Below are positions 6,991 to 13,266 of a stretch of DNA of 17,576 bases, piece by piece. Position 1 is the stretch's first letter; every line of letters starts with the position of its first letter. The notes under the pieces were generated by a model. The model had not been told where the DNA came from. It was given only the letters and a program-made list of their open reading frames with translations, and searched no databases. The stretch covers positions 1 through 17,576 of the forward strand of contig JAUNXD010000011.1 in NCBI GenBank assembly GCA_030539985.1. The letters run 5' to 3'. This DNA is from Methanobrevibacter sp. (lineage in GTDB: Archaea; Methanobacteriota; Methanobacteria; Methanobacteriales; Methanobacteriaceae). The translations under genes were made by a program, and so were the position numbers.

Positions 6991-7815
6991 ATGTTAACTA
7001 AAAGAATTATTCCATGTCTAGATTGTGACTTGCAGGTTCCGGAAGGCCGTGTCGTTAAGGGAGTCGAATTTAAGGAAATAAAATATGCTGGAAACCCTGT
7101 AGATTTGGCCACACGTTACTATGAGGAAGGGGCGGATGAAGTTGTGGTCCTGGATATTACAGCATCACATGAAAGGCGTGCCACAATGGCTGACGTTATT
7201 GACAGATTGACCGAGAACGTTTTCATGCCGATTTGTGTAGGTGGAGGAATAAGGAAAGTCGACGATTACATTAACATGCTTAAAGCCGGTGCGGACAAAT
7301 GCTCAACCAACACTGCAGCCATTAAAAACCCTGAATTATTGACCGAAGCTTCAAAAGTTGTCGGATCACAGGCTGTCGTAATAGGAATCGATGCAAAAAG
7401 AAGATACGTTTCACATCCCGATGATGCCAAGGACAAAACCGTCATTGAAACCGATAAGGGTTACTGCTGGTTTGATACAAGCATTTATGGCGGTCGTGAG
7501 TTTACAGGCATAGATGCAATCCAGTGGGCTGTCAAATGCCAGGATTTGGGTGCAGGTGAGGTCTTGCTGACCAGTATGGATGGGGACGGAACCCAAAACG
7601 GATATGACATCGAGCTTAACAAAGCCATTAATGATGCGGTCGATATTCCGGTCATCGCAAGTGGTGGCGTTGGAGAGCCGAAACATATTTTAGAGGTATT
7701 TGAAAAGACAGATGTTTCAGCGGCGCTTGCGGCAAGCATATTTCATTTTAATCAGTATTCAATCGGTACTGTTAAGGAATACTTAAAGGAAAACAATGTG
7801 GCTGTCAGATTATGA
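6991..7815 (+). CDS. hisF: Imidazole glycerol phosphate synthase cyclase subunit HisF
   Basis: Cyclase half of the HisF-HisH glutamine amidotransferase. It turns PRFAR plus ammonia into imidazole glycerol phosphate and AICAR in histidine synthesis. The TIM-barrel product begins MLTKRIIPCLDCD; catalytic aspartates D11 and D134 (GIDAKR) are present, with phosphate-binding VGGGIR (83-88) and IASGGVGEP (222-230). At 274 residues it is about 20 longer than the usual near-253 form. The extra residues lie mainly at about 141-160, after the D134 strand, with a few more in the loop after D11. No hisH lies in the window. No clear binding site precedes ATG 6991, so the transcript may have a very short leader. 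The stop overlaps the next gene by four bases (ATGA). Confidence 0.96.
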   Translation: MLTKRIIPCLDCDLQVPEGRVVKGVEFKEIKYAGNPVDLATRYYEEGADEVVVLDITASHERRATMADVIDRLTENVFMPICVGGGIRKVDDYINMLKAGADKCSTNTAAIKNPELLTEASKVVGSQAVVIGIDAKRRYVSHPDDAKDKTVIETDKGYCWFDTSIYGGREFTGIDAIQWAVKCQDLGAGEVLLTSMDGDGTQNGYDIELNKAINDAVDIPVIASGGVGEPKHILEVFEKTDVSAALAASIFHFNQYSIGTVKEYLKENNVAVRL

Positions 7816-8726
7816 TTATTAAGGCCCCTATAGATTTGGAATTGACTCAATTGTCCGGTCAGACTTCACAACCTCCTTGGAAACAGGTTGGAGATTCGTT
7901 CAGGCAAGCCATTTTGGTTGATGACAAGCCGGTTATTTTTGAGGTCAAACAGGATGGTGAAGGATTGGATTTTAATTTTGAGGGTGAAATCTCTCAAAGG
8001 CAGGCCATTTCAAGACTGAATTATATTTTTGATTTGGATTTTGATTTGAGTGGGTTTTATAAATATCTGGACAATCATGAAGAGCTTAAGGACATGTCAA
8101 GGTTTTGCAACGGTTTGAGATTGTTTTTGGCTCCTGACCCTTTTGAATGCATAATCTCGTCAATCTGTTCGGCAAATAACTCCATCAAAAGATGGACAAA
8201 ATCTGTGGATGACATCAAACAGAATTGGGGTAATCGCCATGGAAATTACTATACTTTTCCTCAAAGCAGCGACCTTGCAAAAGCATACTTGGATGATGAG
8301 GATGAATTTAATTCATCAAACATTCAAGATATTTGTGATTGCAGCAATAATCTCAAAAGTTGCGGTGTGGGATATAGAGCACCATACATGAGGAGGGCAT
8401 CCGAGCTCTTTACACTTGAAATCAACCTCAATGAAATCTTTGAAATGTCATATGATGAGGCATTTGAGACTGTGCTTCAGGTTCCGGGAGTGGGTCCTAA
8501 AGTGGCTGATTGCATATTGCTTTACGGATTCAACTTTAGAGAGGCATTTCCATCTGATGTCTGGATAAAAAGGATAGTTTCATACCTGTACTTTGATGGC
8601 AAGGAAATTTCCGTTCCCAAAGTTCGTGAATTCGGAATGGAGGAATTCGGCGACATGGCAGGATATGTTCAGCTTTACATGTTCCACTATGCCCGAATGT
8701 CCGGACTGATGAGCAAATTAAAATAA
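7812..8726 (+). CDS. ogg: 8-oxoguanine DNA glycosylase, OGG1-type (HhH-GPD)
   Basis: Base excision repair enzyme that removes 8-oxoguanine opposite cytosine and cleaves the abasic strand. The 304-residue product resembles human OGG1 rather than the archaeal AGOG family. It has an N-terminal beta domain (about 1-95), then NGLRLFLAPDPFECIISSIC with SANNSIKR carrying the paired Asn (N122, N123) that contact the estranged cytosine in OGG1. FPQSSDLA and CGVGYRAPYM follow, then the helix-hairpin-helix VLQVPGVGPKVADCILLYG with catalytic Lys K230. The conserved Asp is D249 in FPSDVW. The ATG overlaps the hisF stop by four bases, so translation is probably coupled. A function in an anaerobe facing sporadic oxygen is plausible, but it is inferred. 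Confidence 0.92.
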   Translation: MIIKAPIDLELTQLSGQTSQPPWKQVGDSFRQAILVDDKPVIFEVKQDGEGLDFNFEGEISQRQAISRLNYIFDLDFDLSGFYKYLDNHEELKDMSRFCNGLRLFLAPDPFECIISSICSANNSIKRWTKSVDDIKQNWGNRHGNYYTFPQSSDLAKAYLDDEDEFNSSNIQDICDCSNNLKSCGVGYRAPYMRRASELFTLEINLNEIFEMSYDEAFETVLQVPGVGPKVADCILLYGFNFREAFPSDVWIKRIVSYLYFDGKEISVPKVREFGMEEFGDMAGYVQLYMFHYARMSGLMSKLK

Positions 8727-8748
8727 TATTAAATACATACTATTTTTC

Positions 8749-9099
8749 ATGAAAATCAGATACGCTACCATGATCGTCAATGACATGGAAGAAAGTGTAA
8801 AATTCTACACAGAAACTCTTGACTTCACGGTTGATGAGGTGTTCGATGTTCCCGGAGGCAAAATCACCCTTCTGGACGGGGATGGCTTTGCAGGAATCGA
8901 ACTGATTGAAAGTGATGCCTTTGAAACCGGACTGTATTCAATCGGAATGGATGTAGAAGATATTAACGAAGAAGTAGAGAAACTAGAGGAAAAGGGATGT
9001 GAAATTGCCTTAAAACCTGTAGAAACTCAGGTCGGATATATGGCAAGAGTAGTCGATCCAAATGGAATAAACATTGTTTTGGTTCAACATACAAGATAA
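8749..9099 (+). CDS. VOC-fold (glyoxalase/bleomycin resistance-like) protein
   Basis: A 116-residue single-module protein of the vicinal oxygen chelate fold. The repeat pattern is visible: an opening strand and helix (KIRYATMIVNDMEESVKFYTETLDF), a central GIELIE strand, then YSIGMDVEDINEEVEKLEEKG and the closing MARVVDPNGINIVLVQ strand. Metal ligands usual in glyoxalase I are mostly absent: the early His is replaced in RYATMIV, and the terminal Glu of the DPxGxxxEL motif is Val (NIVLVQ). Only E51 remains in a ligand-like place. It may therefore bind a ligand without glyoxalase activity. It starts 22 bases after ogg with no clear binding site; a TATA-like stretch at 8721-8734 could drive a nearly leaderless transcript. 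The MFS gene follows 2 bases after its stop. Confidence 0.85.
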   Translation: MKIRYATMIVNDMEESVKFYTETLDFTVDEVFDVPGGKITLLDGDGFAGIELIESDAFETGLYSIGMDVEDINEEVEKLEEKGCEIALKPVETQVGYMARVVDPNGINIVLVQHTR

Positions 9100-9101
9100 A
9101 C

Positions 9102-10481
9102 ATGCAACTGAAAAATCTTATCTTAATCATCTGCACAATATTGTCGTTTTTCATAGTTTTTGCCGTGAATGCAGTCATGGTTGTAATTCCAACAATAGCC
9201 ACTGAATTTCACATGAGCAACATCATTCAAAATTGGGTTTCAATGATTTTCTACGTGGTCGTGGCGGTTCTGTCGGTTCCTGCCGGTCAGATTTCAGGAA
9301 AATATGGCCTTAAGAAAGTCACGATTTTAAGCATAATATTGTTTCTTATTATTTCAGTTGCCAATATTTTTGTCACTTCATCAGAGCAATTTCTCGCTTG
9401 CAGATTTGTATTGGGAGTATCTTTGGCCTTTATAAATGTTACGTCCATGGCCATGGTAGTGTCTGCTTTCAACCCCGAAGAGAGAGGTAAGGCCCTCGGA
9501 ATCATCATCACTGGAGTGTATATCGGACTGTCCCTGTCTCCTGTTCTTGGAGGAGTCCTTAATTATCAATTGGGTTGGAGATCAGTAGTCTTGTTCGGAG
9601 TTCCGTTCATGGCAGTTATATTGATATTGCTTTTAACCAAAGTCGATGAGGAGTGGATTACCTTTAAAAATGTCTCTATAGACTATAAGGGATCAATAGT
9701 ATATGGAATCGGAATGGCAATTTTAATATATGGCTTTACAATATTGAACGAGCCACTGGGCATGTTGCTGACCGCTTCGGGCATTATATTTTTAGTTATA
9801 TTTGGATGGATTGAGCTGAAACAGCCCCATCCTGTATTCGACATTAAATTTTTCAAAAATCATAAGTTCTTATCCGCCAATTTCGCCTCATTATGCGCAT
9901 ATCTGGCAACATTTGCGGTAACTACAATCCTAAACTATCATTTGCAGTATATAAAAGGGTTTGATTCACAGATTTCAGGGATAATTCTGCTAGTTGCACC
10001 ATTATGCCAGGTAGTCCTTGCTCCGATAGCCGGAAGATTGTCTGACAGATATGTTCCACAGGTACTGGCAGCCATAGGAATGGGGCTTGGAACAGTGTCA
10101 TTGGTATTGTTTTCATTTTTGGGGGAAGGGACTTCATTGGAATTTTTAGTCGGAGCAATGATAATATACGGTATCGGATTCGGTTTGTTTTCACCGCCAA
10201 ACACAAATGTTATCATGGGTTCCGTTCCACCAAAGGACACTTCCGTTGCTTCAGCGGCAGTTGCAACAATGCGTACCGTTGGTCAGGCAATGAGTTTGGG
10301 AATATTGACGCTAGTATTTGCATTTGTAATGGGCAATGTACCTATTGTTGAACAATATTATCCGTTATTAATAAGCAGCAGTCAAATAACCTGCGTTATC
10401 TGCGTGGTGTTATGCATAGCATCTGTATTTGCTTCACTTGTTGGAATCAAGTCAAAAAAAAGAAATTTGAAAGATAAGTAA
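9102..10481 (+). CDS. MFS drug exporter, DHA2 (14-helix) type
   Basis: Proton-driven efflux permease of the cytoplasmic membrane. The 459-residue product has about 14 hydrophobic segments, the count of the DHA2/EmrB-QacA family. The loop between helices 2 and 3 carries GQISGKYGLKK, a variant of the MFS motif A (GxLaDrxGrr), and the later repeat GRLSDRYVP is its counterpart in the second half. The helix 5 region has the family-typical SPVLGGVLNYQLGWR. The C-terminus is basic (KSKKRNLKDK) and ends exactly where the convergent cyclophilin gene ends, with no base between the two stop codons. It lies 2 bases after the VOC gene, a pairing seen in resistance contexts, but the substrate cannot be read from sequence. 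It could also be an osmolyte or metabolite exporter. Confidence 0.9.
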   Translation: MQLKNLILIICTILSFFIVFAVNAVMVVIPTIATEFHMSNIIQNWVSMIFYVVVAVLSVPAGQISGKYGLKKVTILSIILFLIISVANIFVTSSEQFLACRFVLGVSLAFINVTSMAMVVSAFNPEERGKALGIIITGVYIGLSLSPVLGGVLNYQLGWRSVVLFGVPFMAVILILLLTKVDEEWITFKNVSIDYKGSIVYGIGMAILIYGFTILNEPLGMLLTASGIIFLVIFGWIELKQPHPVFDIKFFKNHKFLSANFASLCAYLATFAVTTILNYHLQYIKGFDSQISGIILLVAPLCQVVLAPIAGRLSDRYVPQVLAAIGMGLGTVSLVLFSFLGEGTSLEFLVGAMIIYGIGFGLFSPPNTNVIMGSVPPKDTSVASAAVATMRTVGQAMSLGILTLVFAFVMGNVPIVEQYYPLLISSSQITCVICVVLCIASVFASLVGIKSKKRNLKDK

Positions 10482-10490
10482 TTATCTTTC
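10454..10490. terminator. Shared hairpin at MFS/cyclophilin convergent stops
   Basis: GAAAGATAA (10469-10477) and TTATCTTTC (10482-10490) form a perfect 9-base-pair stem with loop GTAA (10478-10481). The two facing stop codons (10479-10481 plus, 10484-10482 minus) lie within the loop and the right arm. For the minus-strand cyclophilin transcript the hairpin is followed by AAATTTC and then eight T, because the MFS coding strand has A8 at 10454-10461. The element therefore resembles a classical hairpin plus U-tract terminator for the cyclophilin gene. No T tract follows on the plus strand. Confidence 0.6.
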
Positions 10491-10913
10491 TTCAATGGTG
10501 ACTTTATTCATTTTGTCACCTTGGCGGATAGCATTTACAACGTCTTGGCCTTTGATTACTTGACCGAATACGGTGTGAACACCATCTAAGTGTGGTTGCG
10601 GTGAGTGTGTGATAAAGAATTGGCTTCCACCAGTGTCTTTACCTGCGTGTGCCATTGACAATGCGCCGGTACCGTGTTTGTGTGGATTTCCTTCGGTTTC
10701 ACATTTGATGGTGTAACCAGGTCCTCCGGTACCATCGCCTTTAGGGCATCCGCCTTGAATTACGAAGTTAGGAATAACTCTGTGGAAAGTTAATCCATCG
10801 TAAAAACCGTCATTTGCTAATTTTTCAAAGTTAGCTACAGTTCCTGGAGCTTCATTCGGGAATAATTCCAGTTCAATGTTTCCTTTATCTGTTTCGATTA
10901 TAGCGACTTTCAT
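10482..10913 (-). CDS. Peptidyl-prolyl cis-trans isomerase, cyclophilin type
   Basis: Catalyses proline isomerisation during protein folding. The 143-residue product is a compact cyclophilin domain with the active-site segment FHRVIPNFVIQGG at about 43-55 (catalytic Arg R45), the GTGGPGYTIKCE loop, SMAHAGKDTGGSQFFI with the substrate-binding QFF, and HTVFGQVIKG. In the last motif the position of the cyclosporin-contacting Trp of human CypA is not Trp. No signal peptide is present, so it acts in the cytosol. The ATG at 10913 follows AAGGTGA. Upstream, 13 bases away, ends the secreted protein gene, and the two are probably one transcript. Shared regulation with an exported protein is seen, but a chaperone relation between them is only a guess. 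Confidence 0.95.
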   Translation of the reverse strand: MKVAIIETDKGNIELELFPNEAPGTVANFEKLANDGFYDGLTFHRVIPNFVIQGGCPKGDGTGGPGYTIKCETEGNPHKHGTGALSMAHAGKDTGGSQFFITHSPQPHLDGVHTVFGQVIKGQDVVNAIRQGDKMNKVTIEER

Positions 10914-10926
10914 TTTTTCACCTTAT

Positions 10927-11409
10927 CTAATTTACTTGAATTGTATCGAAAATAGTTACTGCAGGGTTGTCTTCTGCATTAGCGGTATTTAAATCAGTGT
11001 TTAACTCACCATCATCAGTCACAACAGTAACCACGAAATTGCCGTCTTCAGATAGCATGACATAATTATATGAGTATAATGTGGTTCCGCCTTGGTCTAC
11101 GGAAAATGCCTGAAGGTTAATGGTCATGTCATTATAGGTGATTTCCTTTTCATCCACAAGTGTCTGGCCCTGAGCAATAAAAGTCTGTTTTGCCGCTTCA
11201 AGGTCATCACCGACTTCTGTTGCAAAGCTGACTGCATGGATATTGTCTTTTTGCATTGCACATGTAGTGTCAGTTGAAGTTGCAACTGTATATCCGTCTG
11301 GTATTGTGAAAGTGTATGGAGCCACTGTCGCATCTTCAGCTACAGCCACACCAACACTGGCAACAAATACCAATGTAATTAAAAGTAAAATTTTTGCATT
11401 AAATTTCAT
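10927..11409 (-). CDS. Secreted hypothetical protein
   Basis: A 160-residue protein that I do not recognise. Residues 1-24 form a clear Sec signal peptide: a basic start (MKFNAK), a hydrophobic core (ILLLITLVFVASVGVAV) and a probable cleavage after AVA at about residue 24. The mature part is acidic and rich in beta-type segments (YTFTIPDGYTV, TTLYSYNYVMLSEDGNFVVTVVTDD) with Thr, Val and Asp, and a single Cys in the mature chain, so no disulfide within it is possible. No second membrane helix or lipobox is seen, so it is likely released or held at the pseudomurein wall by contacts unknown. A strong GGAGG binding site (11417-11421) precedes ATG 11409. The cyclophilin gene follows after 13 bases. 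Confidence 0.85.
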   Translation of the reverse strand: MKFNAKILLLITLVFVASVGVAVAEDATVAPYTFTIPDGYTVATSTDTTCAMQKDNIHAVSFATEVGDDLEAAKQTFIAQGQTLVDEKEITYNDMTINLQAFSVDQGGTTLYSYNYVMLSEDGNFVVTVVTDDGELNTDLNTANAEDNPAVTIFDTIQVN

Positions 11410-11427
11410 TAAATTTCCTCCATTTAA

Positions 11428-11461
11428 ATATTTTTCTTAAATTAATATATATTTTTCTTAA
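11428..11461. repeat. 13-base direct repeat, 21-base period, in promoter spacer
   Basis: ATATTTTTCTTAA occurs at 11428-11440 and again at 11449-11461, exactly 21 bases start to start, or two DNA helical turns. The minus-strand TATA-like ATATATATTAAT lies between the copies, so the repeats bracket the core promoter of the secreted protein gene. They also lie just upstream of the argD promoter. Possible tandem operator. Confidence 0.5.
11441..11452 (-). promoter_or_regulatory. Probable TATA box for secreted protein gene
   Basis: On the minus strand this is an ATATATATTAAT-like box 32-43 bases before ATG 11409. It predicts a leader of about 10-15 bases carrying the GGAGG site. It sits between the two copies of the 13-base repeat. 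Confidence 0.45.
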
Positions 11462-11473
11462 TGGTTTTGTGCA

Positions 11474-11486
11474 AGTATTTATAATT
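11474..11486 (+). promoter_or_regulatory. Probable argD promoter
   Basis: TTTATAAT at 11478-11485 lies 46-53 bases before the chosen argD start. A transcription start near 11508 would leave a leader of about 22 bases ending in the AGGAGATAAT binding site at 11521-11530. Positional evidence only. Confidence 0.45.
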
Positions 11487-11530
11487 GATGAAATTCTAAA
11501 ATACTAATGATTAAAATAGTAGGAGATAAT

Positions 11531-12691
11531 ATGAATACTCAGGAATTAATTAAAATTGAAGATGATTATTTCATAAACACTTTCACAAGACAACCTGTCG
11601 TTTTGGACCATGGGGAAGGTGTTAAGGTCACAGACATTGACGGAAATGAATATTTGGACATGTTTGCAGGTATTGCAGTCAATTGTTTAGGTCACAATCA
11701 CCCTAAATTAGTTAAAGCAATACAGAATCAGGCAGAAAAGCTAATACACATTTCCAGCATTTACTATAACGAACCTGCATTGACCTATGCAAAAAAATTG
11801 GTCGACAAAACAGGTTTCGACAGAATATTTTACGCAAACAGCGGTGCTGAGGCAAATGAAGGGGCTATCAAATTAGCTATCAAATACACAGGAAAAAGCG
11901 AAATCATATCCACAATCGAGTCATTTCATGGAAGGACCTCGATGACCCTTGCGGCAACAGGCCATGCGGATTATCAGGAACCTTTCAAGGCAATCCTGCC
12001 AAACGGTTTCATCAATGTTGAATACAATAACATTGAAGCTTTAAAGGAAGCCGTCAATGAAAACACCGCAGCAATCATTGTCGAACCTATTCAGGGTGAA
12101 GGCGGAGTCAATGTTCCAGATATAGAATACCTTAAGGAAATCGAAAAAATCTGTAACGAAAAGGACATCGTATTCATCGTCGATGAGGTTCAGACAGGTT
12201 TTGGAAGATGCGGAACATTATTCGCACACGAATTATTCGATGTCAAACCTGACGTAATGACAATGGCTAAAGGAATCGGCGGAGGAGTCCCAATGGGTGC
12301 AATCCTTGCAACCGAAAAGGTGGCCGGTGCATTCGTGCCTGGCGATCACGGTACCACATTCGGTGGAGGACCTCTGGTTTGCGCAGCTGCAAATGCTGTA
12401 TTGGATGTGTTCGATGAGGAAGATATTTTATCCAATGTCAATGAGGTCGGCGAATACTTCATTGGGGAATTGAAAAAGCTTGATAAGGAAATCATTGCCG
12501 ACGTTCGTGGTAAAGGTCTGATGGTTGGTTTGGAGCTGACAAAGCCTGGTGCAGAATATGTTGATAAACTCCGAGAAGCAGGATTTTTAATCAACTGTAC
12601 TGCAGGTAATGTATTAAGGTTTGTGCCACCATTAATAATTACCAAAGCCGAAATCGATGAGTTTGTAAAAGCTTTAGATGAAATACTCTAA
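11531..12691 (+). CDS. argD: Acetylornithine aminotransferase ArgD
   Basis: PLP enzyme of arginine synthesis that transfers an amino group from glutamate to N-acetylglutamate semialdehyde. The class III aminotransferase fold is plain: SGAEANE at 104-110 (phosphate cup), SFHGRTSMTLAATG at 131-144, the cofactor Asp D218 in IVDEVQTGFGRCG, and the Schiff-base Lys K247 in MAKGIGGGVPMGA. The product is 386 residues from ATG 11531, the usual length. A frame extension to 11507 adds eight residues, but a strong AGGAGATAAT site lies directly before 11531. In related organisms such enzymes can also serve lysine synthesis as succinyl-DAP aminotransferase, and lysA-dapF lie nearby; but many methanogens use the DapL route, so arginine is favoured. 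It stands alone between convergent and divergent neighbours. Confidence 0.93.
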   Translation: MNTQELIKIEDDYFINTFTRQPVVLDHGEGVKVTDIDGNEYLDMFAGIAVNCLGHNHPKLVKAIQNQAEKLIHISSIYYNEPALTYAKKLVDKTGFDRIFYANSGAEANEGAIKLAIKYTGKSEIISTIESFHGRTSMTLAATGHADYQEPFKAILPNGFINVEYNNIEALKEAVNENTAAIIVEPIQGEGGVNVPDIEYLKEIEKICNEKDIVFIVDEVQTGFGRCGTLFAHELFDVKPDVMTMAKGIGGGVPMGAILATEKVAGAFVPGDHGTTFGGGPLVCAAANAVLDVFDEEDILSNVNEVGEYFIGELKKLDKEIIADVRGKGLMVGLELTKPGAEYVDKLREAGFLINCTAGNVLRFVPPLIITKAEIDEFVKALDEIL

Positions 12692-12711
12692 AGCGATTAA
12701 TTTCTTTTTTT
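12671..12711 (+). terminator. argD terminator: stop-codon hairpin plus T tract
   Basis: GCTTTAGA (12671-12678) and TCTAAAGC (12687-12694) form a perfect 8-base-pair stem around an 8-base loop, and the argD stop TAA (12689-12691) lies in the right arm. A T-rich tract TTTCTTTTTTT follows at 12701-12711. Read on the minus strand the same hairpin is followed by TTTT, so it could also stop transcription of the facing nudix gene. Confidence 0.6.
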
Positions 12712-12729
12712 AATTTTTTGATTATTCTT

Positions 12730-13134
12730 TTAAATTGCCCAATCCTTTTTTTCGAGAACCTTTTGAAGGCAGCTTGACAGTTTCAATGTTTTAATTTCAT
12801 CAATTGAAGCATATCTGCCATCAGTGTGTTCTTCACTTATTCTGAATTCGCCTTCGACATTATCCAAATACATTATCATCTGCACTGTTCTTTTGTAGGG
12901 ATAATCATGCTGTATGGCTATTGCAAGGTCTCCTACTTTGCAATCCAAATTTGTTTCCTCCTTGATTTCACGCACAAGAGCATCATCGAAAAACTCTCCG
13001 GCTTCCATTTTCCCGCCGGGCAATTCCCAGGTATCGGGATCGGTTCTACTTTTTGGATGCCTTTTTAAAATTAGGATTTCACCGTCACTATTTTTGATTA
13101 TTCCTCTCATCGTAAGTCCGTAATCTCTTTTCAT
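12730..13134 (-). CDS. NUDIX hydrolase, MutT-like
   Basis: A 134-residue single NUDIX domain hydrolysing a nucleotide derivative of unknown identity. The box spans about residues 41-63 with G41, E47, R55, E56, E59 and E60 (REIKEET core intact), preceded by WELPGGKMEAGE. The segment RHPKSRTDPDTWELPGG near the box is common in MutT-like dNTP-sanitising members, but similar proteins act on other substrates. It is distinct in sequence from the NUDIX protein at 621-1037. ATG 13134 has no ribosome binding site, and a TATA-like element lies only about 20-30 bases upstream, so the transcript is probably leaderless. It is divergent from lysA and convergent with argD. A perfect palindrome lies between it and lysA. 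Confidence 0.88.
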   Translation of the reverse strand: MKRDYGLTMRGIIKNSDGEILILKRHPKSRTDPDTWELPGGKMEAGEFFDDALVREIKEETNLDCKVGDLAIAIQHDYPYKRTVQMIMYLDNVEGEFRISEEHTDGRYASIDEIKTLKLSSCLQKVLEKKDWAI

Positions 13135-13152
13135 ATTAATTAATTTGGACAG

Positions 13153-13163
13153 TATTTTTTAAA
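13153..13163 (-). promoter_or_regulatory. Probable TATA box for nudix gene, leaderless
   Basis: The minus-strand sequence GGTTTAAAAAATACT puts a TATA-like core 19-29 bases before ATG 13134. No Shine-Dalgarno sequence lies between them. Together these fit a leaderless mRNA starting at or within a few bases of the ATG. Confidence 0.45.
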
Positions 13164-13172
13164 CCTTTTTTC

Positions 13173-13189
13173 ATTTTCCAACGGAAAAT
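13173..13189. promoter_or_regulatory. Palindrome, candidate operator between nudix and lysA
   Basis: ATTTTCC (13173-13179) and GGAAAAT (13183-13189) form a perfect inverted repeat with the centre AAC. It lies directly upstream of the minus-strand TATA element and 17 bases before the lysA TATA element, the position of an operator or activator site for either divergent gene. No regulator gene lies in the window. Confidence 0.4.
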
Positions 13190-13205
13190 CAATTTCCTTC
13201 ACAAC

Positions 13206-13217
13206 TTTTAAATAAAA
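13206..13217 (+). promoter_or_regulatory. Probable lysA promoter
   Basis: TTTTAAATAAAA at 13206-13217 is 50-61 bases before the lysA ATG. It predicts a transcription start near 13236 and a leader of about 30 bases with the AGGAG site at 13254-13258. Confidence 0.5.
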
Positions 13218-13266
13218 CACCAAACAGAACTAGATACATAATGAAACTTTTTTAGGAGTTTAAATT

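Noticed and set aside
8744..8755. Palindrome TTTTCATGAAAA over the VOC start codon
   Set aside because: Short, AT-rich and created by an ATG between T and A runs; likely chance.
9938..10240. 100-codon open frame on the minus strand inside the MFS gene
   Set aside because: It lies antisense to well-defined membrane helices, with no ribosome binding site; low-complexity translation typical of a shadow frame.
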